NCBI GenBank assembly: GCA_020634215.1
Contig: JACKCD010000016.1
Location: 1 to 64,000 of the forward strand
DNA: 64,000 bases
Direction: 5' to 3'
Origin: Ardenticatenaceae bacterium
Lineage (GTDB): Bacteria > Chloroflexota > Anaerolineae > Promineifilales > Promineifilaceae
Part shown: positions 51,354 through 60,479 of the stretch, piece by piece
Position numbering within the stretch: the first letter of the stretch is position 1
Layout of the letters: every line of letters starts with the position of its first letter
Position numbers and translations under genes: made by a program
The notes under the pieces: generated by a model
Told to the model about the DNA's origin: nothing
Database searches by the model: none
The model's input: the letters and a program-made list of their open reading frames with translations, nothing else

Positions 51354-54098
51354 CTACCTGCCTGCTGCAATAATCGCCAACTCAACGGGCAAATAAACCA
51401 CATCCTGCCCATCCGTCGTCGTCAGCCGTTGGCCGGAAACCGGGTCATATAACCCCACCTCCACCACGGCCCGCCCCAGATAATCCGGCTCGCGGAATAC
51501 CATATCATGGCGGTCTACCAGAAACTCCCCTGTTATCCAGCCTGTTGTTGGGCGACGGCCGTTTAAGGGCGGGGCATCGTGCTGTCCAATCAGCCGCCCG
51601 TCGTCCGCCAGCAGGTGGGCAAAAACGGTATAGTCTGCCGTAACGCCCGTTGCCAGCGACTCCCAATAAAGCGTCAGTGGCACTGCTTCACCTGTGGTAA
51701 ACGTGGTGGCCGCCAAATCATACCCCACCAGCCGCGCCACATTGCCAAACGCCACGTCTAGCGGCTGGGTTGGCTGTGGCGGCGTAAACACATGGTCATT
51801 GGCATTGATGGGGAGCTGACCGAGCAAAACGGCCGTTTTTCCCTCCCACAGCAGCACCACCTCCACCGCTTCGCTGGCCGTCGGCGGCACCGTCAGCCGC
51901 TGCTGCACCACCACCATCTCACCGGCTCGCCACCGCGCCAGCGGGTAGCCTTCCGGCAGTGCCGGTACTTTCGCCACCACCGCCCCATCTTGCCGCAGTG
52001 CCAACCGCAGTCCACCCACTGCCGGAGCCGCCACCGCGCTCTCCCAGCGCAGCCCCAGCAGCAGCGATTGCCCCGGCTGAACGGCCGTTTTTGGCACCAC
52101 CACCCCCGTTAAAGCCAGCCCATTAGCCTGCCACACAGGTTCCGCCTGCCCGGCCACCGCCGCCACCGTTCCATAGGGATTGGCCTCACCCGGCACGGCG
52201 GCCGGCTGCACCGCCACGCTGCCTAGCACAAGCTGCTGCCCCTGAGGCGCAGCTTGCTCGTCCAGCACATTTAGGGGGCGTACCGCCCCTTCCTCGGTAG
52301 CATACAGGCCAAGCTGCACTTGGTACGTCTGCGGCGGCGTGCCCGGTGCAATGGGCAGCAGGTGGTAGGTGGTGACAACTTGCCCCACCCGCCACTGCTC
52401 GCTGGGGCGACCAGCCGCATCCAGCAGCAGTTGGTCGGTGCTGCCCACCACCACGCCCGCCTCATCTTGCAGCCGCAGAGCCACACTAAGCCGTCGGGCG
52501 GTGGCCTGGCGCAGCCGCCATTGTAAAGCCAAGGTCACGGCATGGTCGGCGGTGGGTTCCAGCCATCGCTGCTGGAGTTCGAGGGAGGGAAAACGGCCGT
52601 TTATCCCCCCCATTTCCGGCGGCACCACCCCCCGATCTAGCCGATAGCCGCGCACAACCACTTTGTGAAATGCCTGCTCTGTTTGCAGCGTCCCCGCGCT
52701 TTCCAGCAAAAACGGCACCGCCTGCTGCCAATCCAGCGTCCCCAGCGCATAATCCAGCACATAGATCATCTGCCCCGGTCGCGTCCAGCCCGCCCAGCTT
52801 GTCCAGGGCACCGTCCCGCTGTCCAGCCCCGGCATCACAATTTGCGCCACCCCGTCATACTCAAACGGCAGCGACCAATCGGTGTCAGGCACCACAATCA
52901 AATCCCCCGGCTGCGCCACCGTCTCCAAATACGCCGCCGCCCCGCGCACATCATCCTTGGCGATGGCGGGGTCGAAGAAGTAGCGCCCTGTGCCCCATAG
53001 GGAGAGGCCGGTGAGCAGCAGGAGCAGGGGGAGGGTGAGGGCGTAGGGTGTGGGGCGTGGGGTGTGGGGAGAAGAGTTTCCCTCTCCCCAGACGGCTTGC
53101 GTCAGCAGCGGCCAGAGGGCGATGGCGTAGATGATGACATAGCGGGGATGGGAAAAGGAGCGCACGCTCCACGGGACAAAGGCGGAGAGCAGGGGCAAGA
53201 GCCAGGCAAGCAGCAAAGCCAGGGTGAATTGGCGCGTGGTGGGCTGCCACAATCGCCACAGCAGCAGTGCCGCCAGCAGCAGTGCCGCCAGCAGCAGACT
53301 CCACCATATTAATTCGCGGCCAAAGGCAGCCGGCCGACCCGTGAGCATAAAACCCCATACTTGCCCCAGCAAAGCGGGGATGGGAATGGGGTCGGTAGTG
53401 TGGGTGCCCATTTGGAGATAGGCGCGAACGGCCGTTAAATTCCACGCCACCGCCCCATACCACGGCAGCGCCGCCAGCCCCGCCGCCACGCTCACCCCCA
53501 GCCAGCGGCGCAGGGCTTGGTGGTTCGGCCACAAACGCCACAGCAGCCATAGATTGACATAGACGACCCCAAAGGCTGCCACGTAATGAAGATGCAGTGC
53601 CACCCATTCCAGCAGCCCCAAGGCAATCCAGAGTCGCCAGCGACGCGGTGGGCGGCTGGCAAGCTGCTGCGCCACGCCTAGCAATCCTAAATAAACGGCA
53701 GGGAGCAGGGCATAGACGCGAATTTCCTGGGCGTAGATGATGCCAAGCGGGGAAATAGTGAGGAACAAAACGGCCGTCCATACCCGTCGGTCGGATCGCC
53801 CAAACCAGCGATTGGCGACAGCGTAGAGGGTGGCAACTTGCAGCAGGCTGGCGAGGGTGGAGAAATAACGGCCGTTAAACACCCCCACGCCCACTAGCTG
53901 GCTCCACCCTTTCAGCAGCAGAAAATACAGCGGCGGGTGAATATTGTTTAGCCGGTCAGCCAGTAGTTCGGGAATGGAAATGGTTGCCATATGCAGGCTA
54001 ATCCCCTCATCCCACCACAGACTTTGCTGCGGCAACTGGGCAAGACGCACAGCAAAGGCCAACAGCAATAGTCCAACAATATAACGGCGCACAGACAT
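51354..54098 (-). CDS. Membrane glycosyltransferase of the GT39/PMT-like (ArnT) superfamily
   Basis: 914 residues. The N-terminal half has many membrane helices and carries the catalytic first-loop motif LWWDEGISL (~residues 27-35) and NIHPPLYFLLLKGW, typical of polyisoprenol-phosphate-sugar-dependent GT-C enzymes of the GT39/PMT_2 group. Further motifs are GIIYAQEIRVYAL and FSHPRYVI. The C-terminal ~430 residues are soluble and beta-rich (repeated VTLALQWRLRQ, PLTLYWESL, FAHLLADDGRLIGQHDAPP) and should lie outside the cell. The acceptor is unknown: protein, lipid or polymer glycosylation at the membrane is possible. Glycosylation of the secreted proteins nearby is a speculation. Confidence 0.82.
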   Translation of the reverse strand: MSVRRYIVGLLLLAFAVRLAQLPQQSLWWDEGISLHMATISIPELLADRLNNIHPPLYFLLLKGWSQLVGVGVFNGRYFSTLASLLQVATLYAVANRWFGRSDRRVWTAVLFLTISPLGIIYAQEIRVYALLPAVYLGLLGVAQQLASRPPRRWRLWIALGLLEWVALHLHYVAAFGVVYVNLWLLWRLWPNHQALRRWLGVSVAAGLAALPWYGAVAWNLTAVRAYLQMGTHTTDPIPIPALLGQVWGFMLTGRPAAFGRELIWWSLLLAALLLAALLLWRLWQPTTRQFTLALLLAWLLPLLSAFVPWSVRSFSHPRYVIIYAIALWPLLTQAVWGEGNSSPHTPRPTPYALTLPLLLLLTGLSLWGTGRYFFDPAIAKDDVRGAAAYLETVAQPGDLIVVPDTDWSLPFEYDGVAQIVMPGLDSGTVPWTSWAGWTRPGQMIYVLDYALGTLDWQQAVPFLLESAGTLQTEQAFHKVVVRGYRLDRGVVPPEMGGINGRFPSLELQQRWLEPTADHAVTLALQWRLRQATARRLSVALRLQDEAGVVVGSTDQLLLDAAGRPSEQWRVGQVVTTYHLLPIAPGTPPQTYQVQLGLYATEEGAVRPLNVLDEQAAPQGQQLVLGSVAVQPAAVPGEANPYGTVAAVAGQAEPVWQANGLALTGVVVPKTAVQPGQSLLLGLRWESAVAAPAVGGLRLALRQDGAVVAKVPALPEGYPLARWRAGEMVVVQQRLTVPPTASEAVEVVLLWEGKTAVLLGQLPINANDHVFTPPQPTQPLDVAFGNVARLVGYDLAATTFTTGEAVPLTLYWESLATGVTADYTVFAHLLADDGRLIGQHDAPPLNGRRPTTGWITGEFLVDRHDMVFREPDYLGRAVVEVGLYDPVSGQRLTTTDGQDVVYLPVELAIIAAGR

Positions 54099-54118
54099 CT
54101 TCCCGGTGTTCCAAATAA

Positions 54119-54147
54119 AAAACGGTAGGCGACTGGCCTACCGTTTT
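54119..54147 (-). terminator. Terminator downstream of tRNA-Asn
   Basis: A 12-bp perfect stem AAAACGGTAGGC/GCCTACCGTTTT with a 5-base loop, followed on the minus strand by a U-rich tract, lies 7 bases beyond the tRNA 3' end. Confidence 0.85.
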
Positions 54148-54154
54148 GCTTGTG

Positions 54155-54226
54155 CTCCTCAGGTTGGACTCGAACCAACAACCCTGCGGTTAACAGCCGC
54201 ATGCTCTGCCATTGAGCTACTGAGGA
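54155..54226 (-). tRNA. tRNA-Asn (anticodon GTT)
   Basis: A 72-nt cloverleaf on the minus strand: 7-bp acceptor TCCTCAG/CTGAGGA, D-arm GCTC..GAGC, anticodon stem TGCGG/CCGCA with loop CTGTTAA (anticodon GTT), T-arm GTTGG-TTCGAGT-CCAAC and discriminator G. CCA is not encoded. It is preceded by a near-ideal promoter and followed by a terminator, so it is its own transcription unit. Confidence 0.96.
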
Positions 54227-54241
54227 TTGACAACGGGCTGA

Positions 54242-54269
54242 ATTATATCAAATCAAAAAGGGGTGTCAA
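54242..54269 (-). promoter_or_regulatory. Near-ideal promoter for tRNA-Asn
   Basis: Read on the minus strand, a perfect TTGACA (54269-54264) and a perfect TATAAT (54247-54242) are separated by 16 bases. The -10 lies 15 bases before the tRNA 5' end, which fits a short leader. It is the best sigma-70-type promoter in the window. Confidence 0.9.
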
Positions 54270-54294
54270 GACAGTTTTTGTGAAAAAACAGGGG

Positions 54295-56541
54295 CTAGGT
54301 AACGGCAAATTGCTGTGATCGCATCCAGTTGCAAATACGGTCAAACTCTCTTTCCACCTGTATCATCACCAGTTCCGCGCCGCTCAGTTCACCACGTTCA
54401 CCCATCAACTCTAGTTCATAGCACAGATCGGCAAATGACATGGCGGAAATGCTGGAGCCACTGCCGCGCAAACGGTGTGCCAAATGATGAACGGCCGTTG
54501 CGTCATGCCCATGAACCGCTTGCTGCAGCCGTCGCATCGAAGAAGGCGTTTCTTCCACAAACATCAGCAGCAATTCACCGAGCAAATCAACCGTATCCTC
54601 CCCCATCACCTCTTCAAAACCACGTACATCAATTGGTTCACCCGTGCGCGGCACATGGCTCATCGCTACATTGGTTAACAAGGGCTGCGAATCCGCTAAA
54701 GCGGACACTAATTCTTCGATTTTGAACGGCTTGCTGATATAGGCATCCATGCCAGCTTCCAAATAGGCGCGTCGCTGCCGCGCCATCGCGTTGGCTGTCA
54801 GGGCCACAATACGCGGCTGACGTTCGGCCGGAAACTCGCTGCGAATGATTTGGGTTGCTTCCACACCATCCATTTCCGGCATTTGCACATCCATCAGCAC
54901 CACGTCATACGGCTGGTTACGCAAGGCATCAATGGCTTCACGGCCGTTTAGCACCACATCGGCCCGATAGCCAACTCGGCGCAGCATCTGCTTGGCTACC
55001 TTTTGGTTGATCAGGTTATCTTCGGCCAGCAAAATACGCAGCGGGTGCATTCGCCCCATTTGTGCATCAATCACAATGGGCTGGTCGCTGGGCATGGCGG
55101 CCGGCTTGTCCACCACCAGTACACGCACCGTAAAATGGAAGGTGGAGCCACGACCCACTTCGCTATCAACCCAAATGCTCCCGCCCATCAGCTCAATGAG
55201 CCGCTTGCAAATCGTCAATCCTAAACCAGTGCCCCCATATTTGCGCGTGGTCGAGGCATCTGCCTGGGAAAATGGCTGAAACAGGCGGTTCAAACGCTCT
55301 GCTGGAATGCCCAGCCCTGTATCTTCAACCAGAAAATGAAGCTCAGCCATGCTGTCAATGAGGGAACGCAGTTCAACCCGCACGGCGACATGGCCTTTAT
55401 GGGTAAATTTAATGGCGTTGTTGATCAGGTTGATCATCACCTGGAGCAAACGAGTTGGATCAGCTTCAATAAATGCTGGCACGCCCTCGCTTATTTGATA
55501 GGTAAGCTGCAGCCGTTTTTCTCGCGCTTCTTGGCCGAGCAGGCTGGTGGCATCTTGCAGCACTTGCAAGATCGAAACCACCTGTTTTTCAAACTCAATC
55601 TTCCCTGCTTCAATCTTGGAGAAATCAAGAATGTCGTTGATGATGACCAAAAGCGCATTGCCGCTGCGCCGCACCGTGTCCACAAAATCCATTTGGTGGG
55701 GTGTCAGCTCTGTATCCAGCAGCAGCCCGGTGAGGCCAATGACAGCGTTGAGGGGTGTACGAATTTCATGGCTCATATTTGCCAAGAAATCGGCCTGGGA
55801 TTGCGCTGCTTTTTCGGCGGCATCCTTAGCAAGTTGCAGCTCGCGTGTGCGGTCACGCACGCGCTGTTCCAGCAGGTCACGCTCTGTTTTCAGCGAGGCA
55901 TATAGCTCTGCATTGCGTAGCGCTTGGGCAGCAAGTGAGGCAAATCGTTCGGCTAGTAAGACATGCCGCTTGCTAAAAAAGCCGGAGGTGGAATGGGTAT
56001 AAATGAGAATGGCTTTTTTGGCACCAATACGAAGAGGAACGTACAGGGCAGAAACGGCTAAGGAGCGAACGGCTTCTGGCTGGTTTTGCCACTCTGGCAG
56101 GTCTATGGTTCGGGTGACGGCCAGGGCTTCGCCCTGCATAATTTGTTGGAAGTAGGGATGGGAATACCAAACGGCCGTTGCAAACTGCGGGTGTGTTGAC
56201 GCGACAACATCCAGCATATTGTCTCGTGCCGACATCAGGGCAAAGGCATGTTCAAATCCCAGCACCGGTTTTAACACCGTCACAACGCCAGCCCAAATCT
56301 GCTCCACATTGAGCGCCTCGGTCATGACCCGCAACCCTTCAAGCAAGCGCTCATTTTCCTCAAGCGCGGCATCGGCATCTTGCTTGGCCCGCACCAGTTC
56401 CTGATACAGTTCACTGGCAATTTGACTGGCACGCGCTTCGGTTTGCCGATAAAGCTGCTGTGTTAGGTGCAGTTCTTGTTCTTGTTTCTGTAGTTGCCTA
56501 CGTAGAACCTCAATGTCAGAGGTGGCGGCCGGTCGTTCCAT
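54295..56541 (-). CDS. Hybrid sensor histidine kinase (GAF-HisKA-HATPase-REC-Hpt)
   Basis: About 748 residues. An N-terminal coiled coil (LRRQLQKQEQELHLTQQ) is followed by a GAF domain, then HisKA (NMSHEIRTPLNAVIGLTG, phospho-His in SHEIRTP) and HATPase (NLINNAIKFTHKG, VEDTGLGIPAERL, GGTGLGLTICKRLIELMGG). A receiver domain follows (ILLAEDNLINQ, phospho-Asp in VVLMDVQMPEMDG, SKPF), then a C-terminal Hpt domain (HHLAHRLRGSGSS). It carries a complete internal phosphorelay and shows no membrane segment. ATG at 56541 lies 4 bases after the stop of the receiver gene; an upstream extension overlaps that gene. The two genes form an operon. Confidence 0.93.
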   Translation of the reverse strand: MERPAATSDIEVLRRQLQKQEQELHLTQQLYRQTEARASQIASELYQELVRAKQDADAALEENERLLEGLRVMTEALNVEQIWAGVVTVLKPVLGFEHAFALMSARDNMLDVVASTHPQFATAVWYSHPYFQQIMQGEALAVTRTIDLPEWQNQPEAVRSLAVSALYVPLRIGAKKAILIYTHSTSGFFSKRHVLLAERFASLAAQALRNAELYASLKTERDLLEQRVRDRTRELQLAKDAAEKAAQSQADFLANMSHEIRTPLNAVIGLTGLLLDTELTPHQMDFVDTVRRSGNALLVIINDILDFSKIEAGKIEFEKQVVSILQVLQDATSLLGQEAREKRLQLTYQISEGVPAFIEADPTRLLQVMINLINNAIKFTHKGHVAVRVELRSLIDSMAELHFLVEDTGLGIPAERLNRLFQPFSQADASTTRKYGGTGLGLTICKRLIELMGGSIWVDSEVGRGSTFHFTVRVLVVDKPAAMPSDQPIVIDAQMGRMHPLRILLAEDNLINQKVAKQMLRRVGYRADVVLNGREAIDALRNQPYDVVLMDVQMPEMDGVEATQIIRSEFPAERQPRIVALTANAMARQRRAYLEAGMDAYISKPFKIEELVSALADSQPLLTNVAMSHVPRTGEPIDVRGFEEVMGEDTVDLLGELLLMFVEETPSSMRRLQQAVHGHDATAVHHLAHRLRGSGSSISAMSFADLCYELELMGERGELSGAELVMIQVEREFDRICNWMRSQQFAVT

Positions 56542-56545
56542 ACTT

Positions 56546-56932
56546 CTATTCGTTTGGAGCAGAAGACACACCAAGAATGTCGTTTACATTGTCAACTAAC
56601 ACCTTCGGAGAAATTGGTTTGGTTAAATACCGATTGGCACCTGCGTCAATTCCCCGTTGGATAGCGTGTTTCTCTGTTTTGGCGGTGATAATAACAATAG
56701 GTAGCTCAGCTGTTTCTTCCTGGCTGCGGAGCGTAATACAAACATCATAGCCGTTCATATGCGGCATCATGATGTCGAGTAGCAGTAGATCGGGCTTTAT
56801 TTCCTTGATCCGAGCTAGTGCCTCCAAGCCATCAGCGGCTTCGTAGACTATATAGCCAGCTCGTTCCAAAATATGGCGAGCCAATCTTCTGATGATTTTA
56901 TCGTCTTCGGCGACTAATACTGAGTAGTTCAC
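56546..56932 (-). CDS. Stand-alone response-regulator receiver
   Basis: A 128-residue REC domain with Asp10/Asp11, phospho-acceptor Asp53 (LLLLDIMMPHMNG), Thr83 and Lys105-Pro106. It lacks an output domain. It is the first gene of an operon with the hybrid kinase, from which it is separated by 4 bases. It probably exchanges phosphate with the kinase's Hpt domain or tunes the kinase. Confidence 0.92.
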   Translation of the reverse strand: MNYSVLVAEDDKIIRRLARHILERAGYIVYEAADGLEALARIKEIKPDLLLLDIMMPHMNGYDVCITLRSQEETAELPIVIITAKTEKHAIQRGIDAGANRYLTKPISPKVLVDNVNDILGVSSAPNE

Positions 56933-57478
56933 ACTTTCTCTCTTTTGTGTGTTATCCTGACTGACATTTGCCGTAATGTTTTAGGAAATAACAAGTCTCG
57001 TTTACAATTATAATCATGAAACCTTACAAATTATGTTTCTAAGGTTTATGTATTGCATTCACTGATATATCGCATTGGCTGATCGTTTTCAATGGGAAGG
57101 TCATGTCGTTATTGTTTTTCCATAGGCAATCCTTTAGCAAAGCGTTGGCTGTTGACCGGGGTTGCTGTTAAACAGCGGCGCGGGCTGCCTACGCCTGAAT
57201 GCCTCAGAGGGCATGGTTGAGGCAATTGTTGTGCTGAAGCCTGATCCCGGATGTAGGAAAACGGCCGTTCTTAGTGTAGACAAATGGGTCATTCGCGTCA
57301 ATGTCATCATGCTAACCGGCGGTACTGCTTTTGGGCTGGCAACCGCTCATGGTATGTAATACGCAATACAGGCGAAAAGGGGATTGGGCACTTCACCCCA
57401 ATTCGTCACCATTCTATTGTAACAGCAGCCGTCATTTGTGACCGCTTTTTTTACTAAAAACAAACGCGCAATTTTAAG
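56933..57478. other. Intergenic spacer with no supportable gene
   Basis: About 546 bases between the divergent receiver and hydrolase genes. A 65-codon frame at 57162-57359 exists but shows no family features and no ribosome site. One AACGGCCGTT copy lies near 57260. I see no RNA gene. Confidence 0.5.
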
Positions 57479-58297
57479 ATGACTTACGCTCTTTTACCCC
57501 GGTTTGTGGTTGATGCGCTGGGGATTCAAACCAGTTATTATGAGGTGGGGCAGGGGAACGGCCGGCCGACCCTGCTGCTGCATGGCATGTCCACTTCGGC
57601 CGATAGCTACCGGGAACTGCTGCACGAGCTAGGCACCCGGCATTGGCTGGTGGCACCCGATTTGCCGGGCTTTGGTTACAGCGACCACACAACGCCCTAT
57701 ACCATTCCCCATTTGGTAGAGTGGTTGGCAGCGTTTTGCGACGTGCGTGGGTTTGATCGGGTCAACGTGGTGGGGCACTCGTTTGGCGGGCTGCTGGCGA
57801 CTAGCTTTGTATTGGCATACCCGGAAAACAACGACCGCCTGCTCCTCAGTGCCCCGGCCATTCTCAACCTCGACTACCCGGAGTTTTTACTAAAGGCGGG
57901 TATTTCGCTGGGGCTGGTGGATTTGGGAACGGCCGTTACCCAATCCCCGCTCTGGGTCAACCGCCAAATCAAAGTGCCGTTCCACGACCCCGCCAGCATA
58001 GACAACAGTATTTGGGAGCGTCGTCTGCGCGATTATGGCAACGCCCGCGCCACCGCCGATGTCATCAAAGCGGTGGCCGCCCACGACGTTTGGCAGGCTC
58101 TGGCGCGGCTGCACCATCCTCTGTGCATTGTTTGGGGTGAAAACGACCCCATTTTGCCCATTTCTGGCGTGGATGCCCTGGCCGAACTATTTCCTGAGGC
58201 GCAAATCCACCGCTTTGCCAACTGCGGCCACGAACCGATGCTGGAACAGCAAGCGGCTTTCCACGCCGTTGCCCATCAATTTTTGAGTAAAAAGTAA
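57479..58297 (+). CDS. Alpha/beta hydrolase
   Basis: A 272-residue alpha/beta hydrolase with the oxyanion motif LLLHGMSTS (~residues 32-40), PDLPGFGYS, the nucleophile elbow VVGHSFGG (Ser near 102), the acid in WGENDPILP and the catalytic His in NCGHEPMLE. All three triad residues are present. The substrate is not predictable. A hydrophobic lid region (LLKAGISLGLVDL) suggests apolar esters. It ends at a double-palindrome terminator. Confidence 0.88.
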   Translation: MTYALLPRFVVDALGIQTSYYEVGQGNGRPTLLLHGMSTSADSYRELLHELGTRHWLVAPDLPGFGYSDHTTPYTIPHLVEWLAAFCDVRGFDRVNVVGHSFGGLLATSFVLAYPENNDRLLLSAPAILNLDYPEFLLKAGISLGLVDLGTAVTQSPLWVNRQIKVPFHDPASIDNSIWERRLRDYGNARATADVIKAVAAHDVWQALARLHHPLCIVWGENDPILPISGVDALAELFPEAQIHRFANCGHEPMLEQQAAFHAVAHQFLSKK

Positions 58298-58332
58298 AGG
58301 GGCTGGTTGGGTTTGGAGGGATGGCTGGATAA

Positions 58333-58388
58333 GGAAAACGGCCGTTTTTTCCCACCCAAAAGATGATGGGGGAAACGGCCGTTTTTTC
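58333..58388. terminator. Terminator built from two AACGGCCGTT copies
   Basis: Copies at 58337-58346 and 58374-58383 stand 37 bases apart between convergent genes. Their flanks are complementary (AAAACGGCCGTTT with CCCaCCC against GGGgGG with AAACGGCCGTTTT), so the two can pair with each other into a long stem followed by T-runs. Each is also self-complementary. Confidence 0.6.
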
Positions 58389-58408
58389 AATCCGATATTC
58401 GTAATCAG

Positions 58409-59815
58409 CTATAACTCACAACTCTTCAACTTTTCGCCATCTATACAGGTGTCCGTTCCGGCACTGCCATCAAGCTGGTCGTTGTCATTACCACCGTCGA
58501 GCGTGTCATCTCCTTGGCGGCCGTAAAGTCGGTCATCTCCCACTTCACCGTATATGGTGTCGTCGCCATTGTCGCCGCGCATGTTGTCACGGCCGTTGCC
58601 GCCATACATGGTGTCGTCGCCATCATGGCCGACCATGGTGTCATCGCCGTCGTCGCCAACCATCGTGTCGTCGCCGTCGTTGCCGTCCAAGCGGTCTTTG
58701 TCGCCGCCGCCGTGGAGTTCGTCATCGCCGTCGTCGCCATAGAGCTTGTCTCGGTCTTTGTCGTCGTAGACGGTGGCGTTATCGGCTTCGCCACCCCACA
58801 GGATGTCGTCCCCCTCGTCGCCGTACAGTTGGTCGTTGCCGGGGCCACCAATGAGGCAGTCGTTGCCGCCCATGCCTTCGAGGCGGTCGTTACCGCCGTA
58901 GCCAATGATGATGTCGTTGCCCGGTGTCCCTTTAATCTTGTCGTTGCCGGGGGTGCCGTGGATGACGTTGAACCCAGAGGCAGGGTCACAACTGGCCGCG
59001 TTGGGGTCGCTGATGGCTTGTTCGGCGACAAAGATATCGGAACTAACATTGGTGTCGCCGCTGACGAGGTTGCTGGCATCGGACTCGAAGGCGACAAAAC
59101 GGCCGTTACCGCTGATGCTGGAGTCCAAGCTTCTGTTATTCCCCTGGCCGCCGCTGCTGTCCACCGAGACGCGGCTGGTGGTACCCGTTTGCTGGTCGTG
59201 GACAAAGATGTCGGCAATGCTATTGGTGTCGCCGCTGACGAGGTTGCTGGCATCGGAGATGAAGGCGACAAAACGGCCGTCACTGCTGATGCTGGGGTCA
59301 ACGCTGAAGTTATTCCCCTGTGTGCCGCTGCTGTCCACGGAGATGCGGCTGGTGGTGCCCGTTTGCCGATCGTGGACAAAGATGTCGGCAATGCTATTGG
59401 TGTCACCGCTGACGAGGTTGTTGGCAGCGGAGATGAAGGCGACAAAACGGCCGTCGCCGCTAATATCAGGTAAAGTACTATTGTTATTTCCCTCGTTGCC
59501 GCTGCTGTCCACAGAGACGCGCTCCGTCGTCCCCGTTTGCTGGTCGTGGACAAAGACGTCGGGACTGCTATTGGTGTCACCGCTGACGAGGTTGCTGGCA
59601 GAGGAGTGGAAGGCGACAAAACGGCCGTCATCACTGATGCTGGGGTCAACGCCGCCGCGATTCCCCTCATTGCCGTTGCTGTCGACGGAGACGCGCTCAA
59701 TGTCGCCGGGGGCGGCGCTGGCTGTCAACAGCCCCAGCAGCAGGAACATGAATCCCAGCGTGCAAATGCCCACTATCTGTTTTATATTTTGCTTGCGTAT
59801 TCCTTTGTTTGTCAT
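58409..59815 (-). CDS. Secreted PD40 beta-propeller protein with C-terminal RTX calcium repeats
   Basis: About 468 residues from ATG 59815, which has GAAGGA 7 bases upstream; the frame opens further upstream but without signal features. A signal peptide (KQIVGICTLGFMFLLLGLLTASAA) is followed by four 58-residue repeats of the type RVSVDSSGNQGNN...PSISxDGRFVAFxSxASNLVSGDTNSxxDIFVHD, a TolB/PD40 propeller motif. Then come RTX-like nonapeptides (GNDRLEGMGGND, GDDTMYGGNGRDN, GDDTLDGGND) that bind calcium and fold outside the cell. It ends in TDTCIDGEKLKSCE with two Cys. The role is unknown; it may be a surface or secreted adhesin or enzyme-associated protein. It converges on the hydrolase gene. 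Confidence 0.85.
   Translation of the reverse strand: MTNKGIRKQNIKQIVGICTLGFMFLLLGLLTASAAPGDIERVSVDSNGNEGNRGGVDPSISDDGRFVAFHSSASNLVSGDTNSSPDVFVHDQQTGTTERVSVDSSGNEGNNNSTLPDISGDGRFVAFISAANNLVSGDTNSIADIFVHDRQTGTTSRISVDSSGTQGNNFSVDPSISSDGRFVAFISDASNLVSGDTNSIADIFVHDQQTGTTSRVSVDSSGGQGNNRSLDSSISGNGRFVAFESDASNLVSGDTNVSSDIFVAEQAISDPNAASCDPASGFNVIHGTPGNDKIKGTPGNDIIIGYGGNDRLEGMGGNDCLIGGPGNDQLYGDEGDDILWGGEADNATVYDDKDRDKLYGDDGDDELHGGGDKDRLDGNDGDDTMVGDDGDDTMVGHDGDDTMYGGNGRDNMRGDNGDDTIYGEVGDDRLYGRQGDDTLDGGNDNDQLDGSAGTDTCIDGEKLKSCEL
59000..59695 (-). repeat. Four tandem 174-bp coding repeats
   Basis: The four 58-codon units of the PD40 part repeat at the DNA level with a 174-base period. ACGGCCGT copies recur at exactly this spacing (near 59098, 59272, 59446 and 59620), each encoding the GRF of DGRFVAF. 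This shows amplification of a unit that already held the palindrome. Confidence 0.8.
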
Positions 59816-60036
59816 GATTGTTTCCTTCTTTGGTTTAATACTAGATTTATTGGGTGTGGTAGGTGGTGGGGAAAACGGCCGTTTTTCAACCCCTTGCCCC
59901 ACCCCATCCAGCTACTATTAAGATTTGTCTGTTTTGCACTTGGTGAGATTGAGCTACCCTCCAAGATTGTCCCAATCTCTAACGGCCAAAGGTATTTTGA
60001 CCAAACCGATAAGCGTGGATCGCCTTGTTTGGCAAA

Positions 60037-60387
60037 CTAAAAGTCATCATCAGAGTAGAAATGTGTTGGGCAGGTAATGTAAATGCTTTCGATATAGGTA
60101 CCATCCTCCTTAACGCAGTAGTTATAGTTGTCAACCTGGGTGTCGCCATAAACTGATTGACCAATCGAGGCGTTGCCAGAGTTGATCCACCCTTTGTAGG
60201 CGGGAACGCCGTGGGGTGCGTCGCCATTAGGGGCAAAACAAAGCTGATACACTTTGTCGTCGGCTGTGGTGTATTTGTAGCAAGGCGGGAAGGCATATTC
60301 ACGACAGTGACCCCATTCATCTTTGCTAATGCAGGGGCCTTGGATATTTTCAACTTTAACGGCCGTTATCCTTAACACACCACTCAT
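60037..60387 (-). CDS. Small Cys-rich protein with SARP-type upstream sites
   Basis: A 116-residue protein, starting at ATG 60387 where AAGGAG is 6 bases upstream; the frame extends to 60489, but an ATG only 6 bases closer to the SD is too near. It has no signal peptide. Six cysteines occur in short clusters (GPCISKDEWGHC, FPPCYKY, QLCFAPNG, NYCVKED, ITCPTHF). I recognise no family. The Cys and acidic/aromatic content suggests a metal-binding or disulfide-bearing small protein. Its leader carries the direct-repeat operator that is also found before the regulator gene at 61021, so the two are predicted to be co-regulated. Confidence 0.6.
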   Translation of the reverse strand: MSGVLRITAVKVENIQGPCISKDEWGHCREYAFPPCYKYTTADDKVYQLCFAPNGDAPHGVPAYKGWINSGNASIGQSVYGDTQVDNYNYCVKEDGTYIESIYITCPTHFYSDDDF

Positions 60388-60479
60388 GCCCATCTCCTTC
60401 AGTTTTCTATCGGTTGATAAATCTTGTGGTGCGTTGTGCGTCGTGGGGCAAAACGGCCGTTTTCCATTTGTGGCTTTAA

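Noticed and set aside
57162..57359. A 65-codon + strand frame in the spacer before the hydrolase gene
   Set aside because: No ribosome site, no similarity to any family I know, and its composition does not stand out from the spacer.
59000..59695. CRISPR-like array because of the regular repeats
   Set aside because: The repeat is 174 bp with no spacers and lies inside a coding gene with a 58-residue period.
58905..59921. Long + strand frames opposite the PD40/RTX gene (also 58514-59473)
   Set aside because: They consist of repetitive Val/Ala-rich translations of the antisense RTX repeats. The minus-strand gene has a signal peptide and known repeats.
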